The notes: generated by a model from the sequence alone, not told the origin. Shown: positions 26,343 to 36,280, counted from the first letter of the stretch. The stretch: DNA of 64,000 nt from Bacteroidota bacterium (GCA_020161455.1 JAIUNZ010000001.1:620001-684000); one strand, 5' to 3'. A program made the numbers and translations.

Positions 26343-26461
26343 AACATTAATAAAAAAAAGAATCGTAAAAATTAATTAAAAATAGTTTAAACAAAACATA
26401 AAAAAGAAATTTTTGTAAGTTTAAATCCTAAATTTTTATATATTATATGCATTTCATCGAT

Positions 26462-26469
26462 TAAATTTG
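26462..26469 (+). promoter_or_regulatory. Putative -7 element before the 26520 gene
   Basis: TAAATTTG matches TAnnTTTG, 50 nt before the ATG at 26520. No clear TTG partner is present upstream. Confidence 0.35.
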
Positions 26470-26519
26470 TATTTAAACGACATAATGATGCATGTTTGTA
26501 TCGTCAAAATCCCCAAATT

Positions 26520-29500
26520 ATGAAAAAGTTATTACTTTTAATTACATTATTAGCCTTTACAATAGGTTTCTCACAACCTGTAAACGTTAGTACAACTAGT
26601 CACACTATACCGCAATTGGTGAATAATGTGTTGATTAATTCTCCATGTGTGAATGCTTCAAACATTACTTGGAGAACAGGAACTAATTTTGGTTCATCCA
26701 ATGGAATTGGATATTTTCAAAACACCAATCCAAATTTTCCAATGCAAAGTGGAGTTGTATTGAGTACTGGAAACGCATTAAACGCTCCTGGACCTAACAA
26801 CTCTATGTTAAATGACGGCTCTACAACATGGACTGGAGATGCTACTTTAGAAGCTACTTTAGCAGCAGCTGGAATTCCAATGACTTCTGCTAACGCTTCG
26901 GTTCTTGAATTTGATTTTACACCAATTTCTCCCAACTTTAGTTTTGATTTCGTTTTTGCATCAGAAGAATATGGAAATTTTCAATGTCAATATTCAGATG
27001 CTTTTGCATTTCTGTTAACAAACTTAAACACTGGTGTTACTACAAATTTAGCGGTTGTTCCAAATACTAATGATCCTATTTCGGTAATTACTATTAGAGA
27101 TTTTTTATATAACTCTTCGTGTCCGTCTTCTAATGAAAACTTTTTTGGAAGATTTAATGGCGGTTCGAATGCTGCTTCATCTGCAATAAATTTTAATGGA
27201 CAAACAAAATTGCTTTCTGCTGCTTCTGTTTTAACTCCAAATGTTCCGTATCACATTAAATTAGTTATTGCTGACCGTTTAGACTATCAATCAGATTCTG
27301 CAATCTTTATTTCTTCAAATAGTTTTAATATTGGTCAAGATGTTCTTGGTCCAGATTTAACTGTTGCCAATAATACTGCATTGTGTGTTGGAACACCTTA
27401 TCAAATAAATACAGGTTTGGATCCTGCCAACTACACTTTTGTATGGAAAAATGGCGAAGATATTTTAGTTGGAGAAACTGGACCTAGTATTACAGTTACT
27501 ACTGCTGGAAATTACAGCGTTAGTTACCAAAATATGTTTGGTAGTTGTTCGGCTATTACAAATTCTATAACAATTGAATATTCATCACAAATTTCTTCTC
27601 CAAATCCTGTAAACATTTATCGTTGTGATAGTGGAGCAGCTAGTTATGTCTTTAATTTAGATACTAATACACCAATAGTGAAACAAGGATTAAATCCAGC
27701 AACTATTGTTACATATCATTCAAGTGAAAGCAATGCCAACTCTGGAAGTAATGCATTACCGCTACAATACACTGCTGTAAATGACACTACTATTTATGTT
27801 AGAATTCAAACGCCAAACACTGGCTGTTTTGTAGTCAAATCATTCAAATTGCTTACTGCTCCTGGACCAATTGCTAATCAACCTGCTAATCAAGTAAAAT
27901 GTGAATCCGCACTTGGAACAAATAAAGCCGTTTTTAATTTACTAAATTTAAAGAATGTAATTTTAGGTGGTCAATCTAACACTATATATAGTGTATCTTA
28001 TTTTACTACTCAAAATGATGCCAATAATAATACAAATCCAATAAGCCAAGGTGAATACTTGAATAACACTTTGTATTATAATAGCACAAGCAGAACTATA
28101 TATGTAAGAGTTCAAAACGCAAGTGATCCTTCTTGCTTTAGTACTACAAGTTTTAACTTAATAGTGAATCCATTACCTTTAGTTGATGAATTGGAAGATG
28201 TTATTACGTGTACAGAATACATATTACCAAGTTTAATTAATGGAAATTATTTTAGCGCACCAAATGGCGGCGGAACTCCAATGTTTGCTGGAGATGCTAT
28301 AACTGAAACTAAAACTATTTATATTTTTAATCAGCCAAATGGTCCAAACACTTGTTCGGCAAGTAGCTCATTTCAGGTTACAATAATTGACCCCGATACA
28401 TTTGCACCAACAGATAGAAATAATTGTGGAAGCTATGTATTACCTCCTTTAGCAAAAGGAAATTATTATGCTCAACCTGGTGGATTAGGAACGCCAATTC
28501 CTGCGGGAACAGTAATCAATTCAACTCAAACGCTTTACTTTTATTACGAAACAACCGAACAACCAGTTTGTATTGTTGATACTGATTTCACAATAACAAT
28601 ATTACCAACAATTAGTTTACCCAATTATCCAAATGTATTTGAGTGTTCTTCCTATACTTTACCAGCATTACTTGTTGGTAAATATTACACTGGTCCTAAT
28701 GGAACTGGAACGGAACTTCCAGCAGGTACAGTACTTACTTCTAATATAACTGTGTATGTATTTGCTACCACTGGTGGTGACACTCCATGTACTGCACAAG
28801 ATGTAATAGGCGTTTTTATAGGAATTAATCAGCCTGCAGACATTAATCAATGTAATGGTTATACATTACCTGCTTTACCTGTTGGAAAATACTATACTGG
28901 TCCTAATGGAACTGGAACAATAATCCCGGCAGGAACATTAATTGAAACAAACTCAACAATTTATATTTATGCACCAACAACAAGTGGACAAAATAATTGT
29001 ACAGAAAATTTATCTTTTAACTTAACTTTTTCTCAGCCTCAAATTGATTCATTACCAAATGTTTCTGTTTGTGAATCTTATACCCTACCAACTATACAAA
29101 ACGGAGAATATTTTACAGCTACAAATGGTGGTGGAACAATGCTTCATGCTGGAGATGTTATCACATCAACACAAACCATTTATATCTTTAAAAGATTAAA
29201 TACAACTTGTGCTAACGAGTCAAACTTTGTTGTTAATGTAGTTGGAATTCCTCAAATCGATTCTCGTTCTGATATTGATATTTGTGATCAATATGTATTA
29301 ACTGAATTAACTGTTGGAAATTATTATACAGGTCCAAATGGAACAGGTACTTTACTACCAGCAGGAACAGTAATTACTTCAAGCCAATTGATATATATTT
29401 ATGCTGTTTCAAATTCAACACCAGCTTGTAGTGCAGAAAATAGCTTTCAAATTAATATTTTCTCTACTACTGCAGAAGCACCTAGTGATGTAGTAGCATG

Positions 29501-31154
29501 TGATAGTTATACATTACCACAGCTTTCCTCAGAAGGAAATGATTATTATACTGCCACTGGCGGTCCAAATGGAACTGGAACCATTATTGCTCCTGGAACT
29601 GTTATTACTTCTACTCAAACAATCTATGTGTTTAAAGAAGCCATAATTAGAACTGCTTTTACTTGTACAGATGAAAACTCATTTACAGTTACCATAAATC
29701 ACACACCAGTTATTGCAGCTATTGCTGATGTTAATGCCTGTAATTCGAATGAACTGCCACAATTAACTACTGGAAATTATTATACAGGAGCCAATGCTAC
29801 AGGTACAATGTTGCCTGCTGGAACTTCAATAACATCTCCACAAACATTATATGTTTATGCAGATACGAATACCACTCCAAATTGTGCTACCGAAACAAGT
29901 TTTTATGTAAATGTGTTTAATGTGGATGAATTGCCTGATGTAACTATTTGTGAAAGCTATATCTTACCACAATTAACTATCGGAAAGTATTACACAGGTA
30001 CGAATGGAACTGGAACGCAATTATATGCTGGAAATACAATTTCAACTTCTCAAACCATTTACATCTATTTAGAATCTAATTTTTTACCAAGATGTAGTGA
30101 CGAAAGCTCCTTTGTTGTAACAATTGTTGACACACCTATTGCAAATATAGTTCCTTTATCATTGAGAACTGTGTGTGATGAAGATGGCGTAAACGATGGT
30201 ATCTATCAATATGATTTAACTAATTTTAATGCAGCTGTATTAGGAACTCAATCTGGCACTGAATTCACAGTTAGCTATTATGAAAGTTTAGCCAATGCAC
30301 AATCACAAACCAATGAGGTAACTAGTTCGTCTCTTACAACAATTTTTGTTAGAGTTAATAATACACTTACTGAAAACTGTAATGATATCAAAGCAATAAA
30401 CATTATAGTAAACAAACTGCCTGAACCAACTCCAAAAGATGGATTTGTATGTATTGACACAGAAACTGGTGCTTTATTAAATTCATATACCATGTATAGT
30501 GGTTTGAGTGCCGCTGCTCATTCGTTTGTTTGGACAAATGAATTAGGAGAAACGGTTAGTACTTATACAGCATTTACAGCAACAACACCTGGTATTTATA
30601 CACTTACAGCAACAAACAATGCTACGGGTTGTGTTTCTGAACCATTTGAAGTAATTGTTCAACAATCTGAGCCAGCTGAAATTACATATGTTGTTGAAGA
30701 TGACTTTTCTAGCAACCAAAGAATAATTGTTACGGCAACTGGTCAAGGTGGCGATTATGAATACCAATTAGATGGTGGCCAATTTCAAGACAGCAATATT
30801 TTTGAAAATGTTCGTTCAGGAATTCACACTATAACAGTTAGAGATAAAAATGGTTGTGGCATTACCAATCTAGAAGCATTAGTAGTTAATTATCCAAAAT
30901 TCTTTACTCCTAATGGTGATGGTTATAACGATACATGGAATATTTCAGACCTTAGTGGAAATCAAAATGCTAAGATTGTTATATACGACCGTTATGGAAA
31001 AATAATAAAAGAAATCAAACCAAGCGGACGCGGTTGGGATGGCACTTATAATGGTCGAGAAATGCTATCTGACGATTATTGGTTTGCTGTTACCTATACC
31101 GACGAAAATCAAAACAGCCGTGAATTTAGAGCCCATTTCGCCATGAAGCGATAA
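26520..31154 (+). CDS. Giant type IX secreted repeat protein (choice-of-anchor L, type B C-terminal domain)
   Basis: I chose the ATG at 26520 (MKKLLLLITLLAFTIGFSQ), which gives a clean signal peptide; the frame itself is open upstream to a TTG at 26496. In 1544 residues the N-terminal ~270 form a choice-of-anchor L-type domain (NTNPNFPMQSGVVLSTGNAL, FDFVFASEEYGNF). Ig-like/immunoglobulin-type modules follow. Nine tandem ~70-residue units then run from nt 28182 to 30140, each with C..Y.LP.L..G.YYTGPNGTGT.LPAGT.I.S.QTIYIYA...C...SF.V.I. The last ~85 residues (FFTPNGDGYNDTWNIS to FAMKR) are the gliding-motility/T9SS type B sorting domain. It is a surface or secreted adhesin-like protein; the ligand is unknown. 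A terminator follows. Confidence 0.88.
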   Translation: MKKLLLLITLLAFTIGFSQPVNVSTTSHTIPQLVNNVLINSPCVNASNITWRTGTNFGSSNGIGYFQNTNPNFPMQSGVVLSTGNALNAPGPNNSMLNDGSTTWTGDATLEATLAAAGIPMTSANASVLEFDFTPISPNFSFDFVFASEEYGNFQCQYSDAFAFLLTNLNTGVTTNLAVVPNTNDPISVITIRDFLYNSSCPSSNENFFGRFNGGSNAASSAINFNGQTKLLSAASVLTPNVPYHIKLVIADRLDYQSDSAIFISSNSFNIGQDVLGPDLTVANNTALCVGTPYQINTGLDPANYTFVWKNGEDILVGETGPSITVTTAGNYSVSYQNMFGSCSAITNSITIEYSSQISSPNPVNIYRCDSGAASYVFNLDTNTPIVKQGLNPATIVTYHSSESNANSGSNALPLQYTAVNDTTIYVRIQTPNTGCFVVKSFKLLTAPGPIANQPANQVKCESALGTNKAVFNLLNLKNVILGGQSNTIYSVSYFTTQNDANNNTNPISQGEYLNNTLYYNSTSRTIYVRVQNASDPSCFSTTSFNLIVNPLPLVDELEDVITCTEYILPSLINGNYFSAPNGGGTPMFAGDAITETKTIYIFNQPNGPNTCSASSSFQVTIIDPDTFAPTDRNNCGSYVLPPLAKGNYYAQPGGLGTPIPAGTVINSTQTLYFYYETTEQPVCIVDTDFTITILPTISLPNYPNVFECSSYTLPALLVGKYYTGPNGTGTELPAGTVLTSNITVYVFATTGGDTPCTAQDVIGVFIGINQPADINQCNGYTLPALPVGKYYTGPNGTGTIIPAGTLIETNSTIYIYAPTTSGQNNCTENLSFNLTFSQPQIDSLPNVSVCESYTLPTIQNGEYFTATNGGGTMLHAGDVITSTQTIYIFKRLNTTCANESNFVVNVVGIPQIDSRSDIDICDQYVLTELTVGNYYTGPNGTGTLLPAGTVITSSQLIYIYAVSNSTPACSAENSFQINIFSTTAEAPSDVVACDSYTLPQLSSEGNDYYTATGGPNGTGTIIAPGTVITSTQTIYVFKEAIIRTAFTCTDENSFTVTINHTPVIAAIADVNACNSNELPQLTTGNYYTGANATGTMLPAGTSITSPQTLYVYADTNTTPNCATETSFYVNVFNVDELPDVTICESYILPQLTIGKYYTGTNGTGTQLYAGNTISTSQTIYIYLESNFLPRCSDESSFVVTIVDTPIANIVPLSLRTVCDEDGVNDGIYQYDLTNFNAAVLGTQSGTEFTVSYYESLANAQSQTNEVTSSSLTTIFVRVNNTLTENCNDIKAINIIVNKLPEPTPKDGFVCIDTETGALLNSYTMYSGLSAAAHSFVWTNELGETVSTYTAFTATTPGIYTLTATNNATGCVSEPFEVIVQQSEPAEITYVVEDDFSSNQRIIVTATGQGGDYEYQLDGGQFQDSNIFENVRSGIHTITVRDKNGCGITNLEALVVNYPKFFTPNGDGYNDTWNISDLSGNQNAKIVIYDRYGKIIKEIKPSGRGWDGTYNGREMLSDDYWFAVTYTDENQNSREFRAHFAMKR
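28182..30140 (+). repeat. Nine in-frame ~210-nt repeats within the adhesin gene
   Basis: The repeats are recognised at protein level by G(K/N)YYTGPNGTGT, PAGT and (T/I)IY(I/V)(Y/F) landmarks. Units begin at VDELEDVITC, DRNNCGSYVLP, YPNVFECSSYTLP, ADINQCNGYTLP, LPNVSVCESYTLP, RSDIDICDQYVLT, SDVVACDSYTLP, IADVNACNSNELP and LPDVTICESYILP. Units 3 and 4 are most alike, which suggests recent duplication. Confidence 0.85.
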
Positions 31155-31175
31155 CCTACATAAAACTATGTTTAA

Positions 31176-31208
31176 AAAACTCTCAATCATTTTTGAGAGT
31201 TTTTTTTG
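31176..31208 (+). terminator. Rho-independent terminator after the adhesin gene
   Basis: ACTCTCAA (31179-31186) pairs with TTGAGAGT (31193-31200), with a 6-nt loop and a T8 tail. It also shows that a longer start for the next gene (31193) would lie inside a terminator. Confidence 0.85.
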
Positions 31209-31282
31209 TTTTTAGTGTAACAGAACCAAAAACAAATAGTCTAAAGGAGCATAAACAAAATTATTTCAAAAAATCATCAATC

Positions 31283-33721
31283 ATGAAATTAAAATTATTC
31301 TTATTTTTATTTATTTCTCATTTTGCATTAATCGCTCAAAACTCGGGAAGTATAAATGGCGTTGTTATTGACAAAACCTTAAAACAACCAATGCCTTATG
31401 TTAATGTTTCCATCTTTGATAACGACAAATTAGTAACAGGTGGCATCACTAAAGAAAACGGAAGTTTCAGTCTAAAAGACATTCCATTAAAGAAGCTAAA
31501 GGTTGAAATCGTTTTTATTGGGTATAAAAAAATAATCCGTGAACTTAATTTTTCTGCCGAAAACACAAGTATCAATCTAAACACTATCACATTAGAAGAA
31601 GATGCTATTCAACTAAAAGGTGTAGAAATCATCAGCGAACGTTCTACTATTGAACAAAAAATTGATAGAAAAGTGATTAATGTTGGTAAAGATATTATTG
31701 CTTCTGGAAACACAGCTTCTGACATTTTAAACAATGTGCCAACCGTTAGTGTTGATGCACAAACTAAAGAAATTAGTCTTAGAGGAAACTCAAATGTTCG
31801 TATTTTAATTGACGGAAAACCTTCAAATATTGATGCGGCTCAATTGCTACAACAAATCCCTTCTTCTTCCATCAAACAGGTTGAATTGATTACTAATCCT
31901 TCTGCTAAGTACAATCCCGAAGGAATGAGTGGTATTATTAATATTATTCTTCACAAAAATTCTAACGAAGGTTTTAATGGTAGTATCAATTCGGGAGTTA
32001 CTTTTGCTGTTACGCCTAAAGTTAACACTGCCTTAAACTTAAATTACAAAGTGGGCAAAGTGAACTTTTATTCCAACTATGGTTTTAATCACGGAAAAAA
32101 CATAAACTTTGGTAACATTAACAGTGAAAGACCAGGCTCACAAAACCAACAAGATTTTGATTCCAACAACAAAAACACTTCGCATTTATTAAAATTTGGA
32201 GTTGATTTTTATATGGATGATAAAAATACTTTTTCATTATTTACCAATCAAAACATTTCACTTTCTAGTGGCGATGGTGTTAATTCGATAAATTATTTTG
32301 ATGCTGCTTTAAGAGATTCTAAGCAGTTTACAAGACAAAACAATGAAAACAACACCCAAACCTATGATTTTGCATACAAACATGATTTTACCAAAAAAGG
32401 AGAAACATTAGATGTGCAAGCCAATTATTCAAACACTGACAATCCGGACGAATCTCGCTTTGATTATATACAACAAAACCCGGTAACTAATACTATTTCA
32501 TTGAACGATATTCAAAGAGATATTAATTATTTCCAATTTAATGTTGACTATGTAAATCCTTTAACAGAATCGGTAAAACTAGAGTTGGGTACCGAAACTC
32601 GTCTTCAAAACATTAAAAACAACTTTGATGAAAACGTATCTGAAGTTGCCAATTCTTATAATCGTATAGGTAATTCTAACTTCGATTTTACTCGAAACAT
32701 TCATTCGCTTTATACTAACATTGGAAAACAATGGGAAAAATGGAGCGCACAAGTAGGTGTTAGAATAGAACAATATGAAATTGACGGCGATTTCAAAAGA
32801 GTAACTACTTCTTCTACTCCTACTGAAAACATTAATGACCAAAGTAAATTAACCGACAAAATATTCACAGCTTATCCTTCGGTTTTTTTAAATTATAAAA
32901 TGAATGATAAAAATTCATTTAACTTCAACTACTCCAGACGTGTTGACCGTCCAAGTATTGGTCAAATCAGTCCTATTAGAGAATGGTCAAATCCGTTGAT
33001 TGAATCAAGAGGAAATCCATCTTTGGCACCTCAATTTACCAATTCATTTGAAGTAAACTATACACACATTGCCAAAATTGGTTCGATTACTGGTGGTGCT
33101 TTCTACCGATTAATTAATGCCGAAATTGGAAGAGTTATCTATAAAAACCCCGATAATCCTGCGCAAGATATTATCTCTTATGACAACTTTGACAACAACA
33201 AAGCCTATGGTGTAGAAGTTTCAGCTAATTTGAAATTTGCAAAATGGTGGTCAGTAAACGCTAGTTCGGATGCCTATTTTAAAACCGTTCGTGGTACTGT
33301 TGAAAACGGGATTACAGGTGCACAAGAACGTGGCGAAGTTGATGTAACGGTATTCAATGCTAGATTGAACAACAATTTTGTAGCTACAAAAAACCTTCGT
33401 TTTAATATGTTTGCCATGTATCGTGGTGCTGATTTAGGTTTGCAATTTGAAAGAAAACCAATGTATCGCATGGATGTTGGTGCTTCTTATAACATCTTGA
33501 AAGGAAAAGGAACCATCACAGCACGTTTTAATGATATGTTTAAAACCATGAAGTTTGCCTTTGACGGAAGCATTCCTTACCGACAAGTTGGAGAATTCAA
33601 CTGGGAAAGTAGAAGTGTTTACATCGGATTCAACTATATCTTTGGTGGCGGAAAAAACAAAGCACTTCAACGCAAACAACGCGACAACAACGAAACACAA
33701 AGCAGTGGCGGAATGTTATAA
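31283..33721 (+). CDS. TonB-dependent receptor / outer-membrane beta-barrel protein
   Basis: I chose the ATG at 31283 (MKLKLFLFLFISHFALIAQ), which gives a signal peptide; the frame opens at 31193 within the upstream terminator. The 812-residue product has a carboxypeptidase-regulatory-like domain (SGSINGVVIDKTLKQPMPYV), a plug domain (ISLRGNSNVRILIDGKPSNI, ELITNPSAKYNPEGMSGIINI) and a beta-barrel (~240-800) with a Gly/Asn-rich tail. It belongs to the barrel subgroup lacking the SusC box. The substrate is unknown, and no SusD partner or other transport gene adjoins it. It is likely a stand-alone transporter or signalling barrel. Confidence 0.88.
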   Translation: MKLKLFLFLFISHFALIAQNSGSINGVVIDKTLKQPMPYVNVSIFDNDKLVTGGITKENGSFSLKDIPLKKLKVEIVFIGYKKIIRELNFSAENTSINLNTITLEEDAIQLKGVEIISERSTIEQKIDRKVINVGKDIIASGNTASDILNNVPTVSVDAQTKEISLRGNSNVRILIDGKPSNIDAAQLLQQIPSSSIKQVELITNPSAKYNPEGMSGIINIILHKNSNEGFNGSINSGVTFAVTPKVNTALNLNYKVGKVNFYSNYGFNHGKNINFGNINSERPGSQNQQDFDSNNKNTSHLLKFGVDFYMDDKNTFSLFTNQNISLSSGDGVNSINYFDAALRDSKQFTRQNNENNTQTYDFAYKHDFTKKGETLDVQANYSNTDNPDESRFDYIQQNPVTNTISLNDIQRDINYFQFNVDYVNPLTESVKLELGTETRLQNIKNNFDENVSEVANSYNRIGNSNFDFTRNIHSLYTNIGKQWEKWSAQVGVRIEQYEIDGDFKRVTTSSTPTENINDQSKLTDKIFTAYPSVFLNYKMNDKNSFNFNYSRRVDRPSIGQISPIREWSNPLIESRGNPSLAPQFTNSFEVNYTHIAKIGSITGGAFYRLINAEIGRVIYKNPDNPAQDIISYDNFDNNKAYGVEVSANLKFAKWWSVNASSDAYFKTVRGTVENGITGAQERGEVDVTVFNARLNNNFVATKNLRFNMFAMYRGADLGLQFERKPMYRMDVGASYNILKGKGTITARFNDMFKTMKFAFDGSIPYRQVGEFNWESRSVYIGFNYIFGGGKNKALQRKQRDNNETQSSGGML

Positions 33722-33744
33722 TATAACTTGAAAGGTTAACTAAA

Positions 33745-33810
33745 AAACCATTTAGAGCATCAAGTAATTTAAGAAATAAATCTTGATAAACATGGTGCTC
33801 TAAATGGTTT
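33745..33810. terminator. Long two-tier inverted repeat between convergent genes
   Basis: A perfect 15-bp outer stem joins AAACCATTTAGAGCA (33745-33759) with TGCTCTAAATGGTTT (33796-33810). Inside it ATCAAG (33759-33764) can pair with CTTGAT (33782-33787). It lies between the convergent receptor and fabH genes, so a bidirectional terminator is the simplest reading. The T tracts are weak on either side, so an RNA or protein-binding role is possible. Confidence 0.6.
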
Positions 33811-33826
33811 AATTTCTTTTAGAATA

Positions 33827-34834
33827 TTACCACTTTATAATCGCACTTGCCCAAGTAAACCCTGAACCAAATGCTGCCAATACAACCGTGTCGCCTTCTT
33901 TGATTTTTCCTTTTTCCCAAGCTTCGGTTAAAGCAATTGGAATGGATGCTGCCGTAGTATTACCATATTTTTGAATGTTATTATACACTTGGTCGTCCGT
34001 CAATTTAAACTTGTGCTGAATAAACTGCGAAATCCTCAAATTGGCTTGATGTGGCACCAACATATCAATATCTGAAACTTGAAGGTTATTGGCTTCCAAG
34101 CCTTCCATAATTACTTCGCTAAAACGAACAACGGCATTTTTAAACACAAACTGTCCGTTCATGTGTGGAAAATAACTTTCATCGTTTGGGTCATTCTCAT
34201 TAATAATATCGGTTACCCAACGTTTTCCCATTCCTGGTGCTATTAACACTAATTCTTCGGCATGTTGTCCTTCCGAATGCAAGTGTGTAGAGAGTATTCC
34301 TTTGGTCAAATCTTCTTCTCTTGATAGCAACGCTGCTCCAGCTCCATCGCCAAAAATAACCGAAACACCTCTACCTCTATCGGTCATGTCTAATCCTGTA
34401 GAATGCACTTCGGAACCAATAACTAATACGTTTTTATACATCCCAGTTTTGATGTATTGGTCGGCAACAGAAAGCGCATAGACAAAGCCCGAACATTGAT
34501 TTCGAACATCCAAAGCACCAACGGTTTTTAAACCTAATTCTTTTTGAACGGAAACTCCCGGACCAGGAAAATAATAATCGGGACTTAGGGTAGCAAAGAC
34601 CACAAAGTCAATATCTTCTTTAGCAACACCCGAACGCTCAATAGCAATGGTAGCGGCTTTTATACCCATAGACGTAGTAGTATCTTCGCCTCTAATAACA
34701 TGGCGTCGCTCTTGAATACCGGTTCGTTCTTGAATCCAAGCGTCGTTAGTATCCATTAGTTTTGACAAGTCGTCGTTGGTAACAATATTTTCAGGAACAT
34801 AAAAACCCAGTCCTGTTATTTTTGAATGAAACAT
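33827..34834 (-). CDS. fabH: 3-oxoacyl-ACP synthase III
   Basis: Starts fatty-acid chains by condensing an acyl-CoA with malonyl-ACP. The 335-residue thiolase-fold product has catalytic Cys114 in RNQCSGFVYA, His262 in LVPHQANLRI, Asn292 in YGNTTAASIP, and FGDGAGAALL. Length is normal. Flavobacteria use it to prime both straight and branched chains. It stands alone here, away from other fab genes, with a YegP-like gene upstream on the same strand behind its own terminator. Confidence 0.94.
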   Translation of the reverse strand: MFHSKITGLGFYVPENIVTNDDLSKLMDTNDAWIQERTGIQERRHVIRGEDTTTSMGIKAATIAIERSGVAKEDIDFVVFATLSPDYYFPGPGVSVQKELGLKTVGALDVRNQCSGFVYALSVADQYIKTGMYKNVLVIGSEVHSTGLDMTDRGRGVSVIFGDGAGAALLSREEDLTKGILSTHLHSEGQHAEELVLIAPGMGKRWVTDIINENDPNDESYFPHMNGQFVFKNAVVRFSEVIMEGLEANNLQVSDIDMLVPHQANLRISQFIQHKFKLTDDQVYNNIQKYGNTTAASIPIALTEAWEKGKIKEGDTVVLAAFGSGFTWASAIIKW

Positions 34835-34944
34835 AGTTTGATTATTTAGTAAAATAAGAAGCTAAAAGTAAACATCTTTTAAAAATTGACAACACAAGGT
34901 AGTTATTATTTCGGAATTAGCAATCATTGGAGAATGTATTGCAC

Positions 34945-34979
34945 AAAAAAAAACCGATTCAAAATTAAATCGGTTTTTG
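34945..34979 (-). terminator. Rho-independent terminator after the YegP-like gene
   Basis: AAAAACCGATT (34949-34959) pairs with AATCGGTTTTT (34968-34978). On the minus strand the stem is followed by a long T run. Confidence 0.8.
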
Positions 34980-34997
34980 TTTTATTGCTTATAAAGA

Positions 34998-35330
34998 TTA
35001 AGCTGTTTGATCATCAACAGCTGCGTCTGGAGCATTTTTGGCTACTGATGCAATTCCGTTTTCTCTTGCTGCTACGCTTTCATACATTTCGCTCGTTCCA
35101 ATAATTTGTCCGTTGGTAGCTTTTAGGTTAAAATACGGCTTTCCGTTTTTAGCTTCTAGTCTGTCAAAACGTTTATCCTCTTGCGAGTTCTTTTTTACCG
35201 ATTCTACACCATTTAGGCAAGCTGCTTTGGTAGTATATCCTTCGCTACCCAATATTTCTTGACCGTTTCCAGCCTTTAAGCTAAATTGATATTCGCCATT
35301 TTTTCTAGTTGTGATTACAAATTTCCCCAT
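34998..35330 (-). CDS. YegP-like DUF1508 protein
   Basis: A 110-residue cytoplasmic protein made of two DUF1508 modules: FVITTRKNGEYQFSLKAGNGQEILGS... and then a second copy around GKPYFNLKATNGQIIGTSEMY. Each holds the family's N-G-(E/Q)-x-I-(L/G) turn and the following A/G-x-NGI(A/E)SV helix. It ends in an acidic tail (DAAVDDQTA). The function is unknown, although members are often abundant in stress or stationary phase. A weak promoter lies at 35360-35390. Confidence 0.88.
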   Translation of the reverse strand: MGKFVITTRKNGEYQFSLKAGNGQEILGSEGYTTKAACLNGVESVKKNSQEDKRFDRLEAKNGKPYFNLKATNGQIIGTSEMYESVAARENGIASVAKNAPDAAVDDQTA

Positions 35331-35359
35331 AATTATAATTGATTAAATGTTTAAAAACA

Positions 35360-35390
35360 TAAAGCTACTAAAAATTGTTGAGAGTCACAA
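35360..35390 (-). promoter_or_regulatory. Putative promoter of the YegP-like gene
   Basis: On the minus strand TTG (35390-35388) and TAGCTTTA (35367-35360, one mismatch to TAnnTTTG) are 20 nt apart, 30 nt before the ATG. Confidence 0.4.
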
Positions 35391-35509
35391 TTAAAAGTTC
35401 GTTAAGAGTTTAAGGGTTTGATATGGAAAACCGTAAAACAGTATGAAAAAGATTTTTTACTTTTAGTGAGAACAAAATCAGTTGGATGATTTGTAATGAG
35501 TTTTTTATA

Positions 35510-35517
35510 TATATTTG
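35510..35517 (+). promoter_or_regulatory. Putative -7 element before the 35597 gene
   Basis: TATATTTG lies 80 nt before the ATG. TTGs upstream are at 16-nt and 25-nt spacing, not the usual 18-22. Confidence 0.3.
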
Positions 35518-35596
35518 ATAAACGCTATAATGTATGACTTTATCATATATAAACAAGTTATAAATAACTTCAAAACTAATCGGACAGAAAAAAATC

Positions 35597-36097
35597 ATGA
35601 CTGAAAAAGTAAAATATAACTTCTTTTACATTATACAGAATTTTGTTTTTGCAATCTTTGCAATTCTATTTTTTATTGTGGTGTTTTATGAAACTGTATT
35701 TAATTCAAATTATATTGGATTTGTCTTAATGCTAATATTATGGTTTATAGCATATCTATTTACAGCTAACAGCTTACGAAATACTTATCGTTATATATCC
35801 AATCTTCCTGCAATTGAATTTACTGAATTTTCACTTATTGATCATCAGCAAAATGTCATATATCATTGGAATAATATTCAAAAAATAGAACTAATTACAC
35901 GAAAAAATACCACGTTTGCAGTATTTAAACTTAAAAATATAAAAGAATATATTGATCAGTTGAATAATACTGAAAAGATTTTATTTAAGATTTTTCCAGA
36001 TGTTATACCAATTCAAGTTAATCTAACTTATATAAAAGGTAATAATAAAAATATATTCAATTCAATAAATAGTCATTTTTCTAAATACAGAAGCTAA
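35597..36097 (+). CDS. Two-TM membrane protein, hypothetical
   Basis: A 166-residue protein with TM segments around residues 12-30 and 38-57 (IGFVLMLILWFIAYLFTA). A soluble C-terminal domain with alternating strands follows (AIEFTEFSLIDHQ, VIYHWNNIQKIELITRK, TTFAVFKLKN). Two TM helices plus a PH-like beta domain fit the STM3941-type family, but I hold this lightly. It stands alone between the YegP-like gene and the arsenic operon, and downstream sequence to 36304 holds only repeat-like DNA. Confidence 0.65.
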   Translation: MTEKVKYNFFYIIQNFVFAIFAILFFIVVFYETVFNSNYIGFVLMLILWFIAYLFTANSLRNTYRYISNLPAIEFTEFSLIDHQQNVIYHWNNIQKIELITRKNTTFAVFKLKNIKEYIDQLNNTEKILFKIFPDVIPIQVNLTYIKGNNKNIFNSINSHFSKYRS

Positions 36098-36191
36098 CCC
36101 GCCATTTTGCATTTGCAATCTATACTTTCTATACTAAACCGCTCAACTTCCCCACTACAAAAAATCAGCATTTCAATCGCTGCTTAAAAAA

Positions 36192-36232
36192 ATCCGTCCA
36201 AATCCGTGATGCAATGCATCCGTTTTATCCGC
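36192..36232 (+). repeat. ATCCGT-rich intergenic repeat
   Basis: ATCCGT occurs at 36192, 36202 and 36218 and ATCCGC at 36227, with the palindrome GATGCAATGCATC between them. The stretch is GC-richer than its surroundings. Similar ATCCGTG repeats litter flavobacterial intergenic DNA (from memory). Confidence 0.45.
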
Positions 36233-36280
36233 GTTCAAAAAAATTAACACAAAACAAAATTAAAATCACTGTTTTCTTTT

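Noticed and set aside
31193..31282. Longer N-terminus of the receptor gene
   Set aside because: It would start inside the terminator hairpin and place a hydrophilic 30 residues before a perfect signal peptide, so the ATG at 31283 is preferred.
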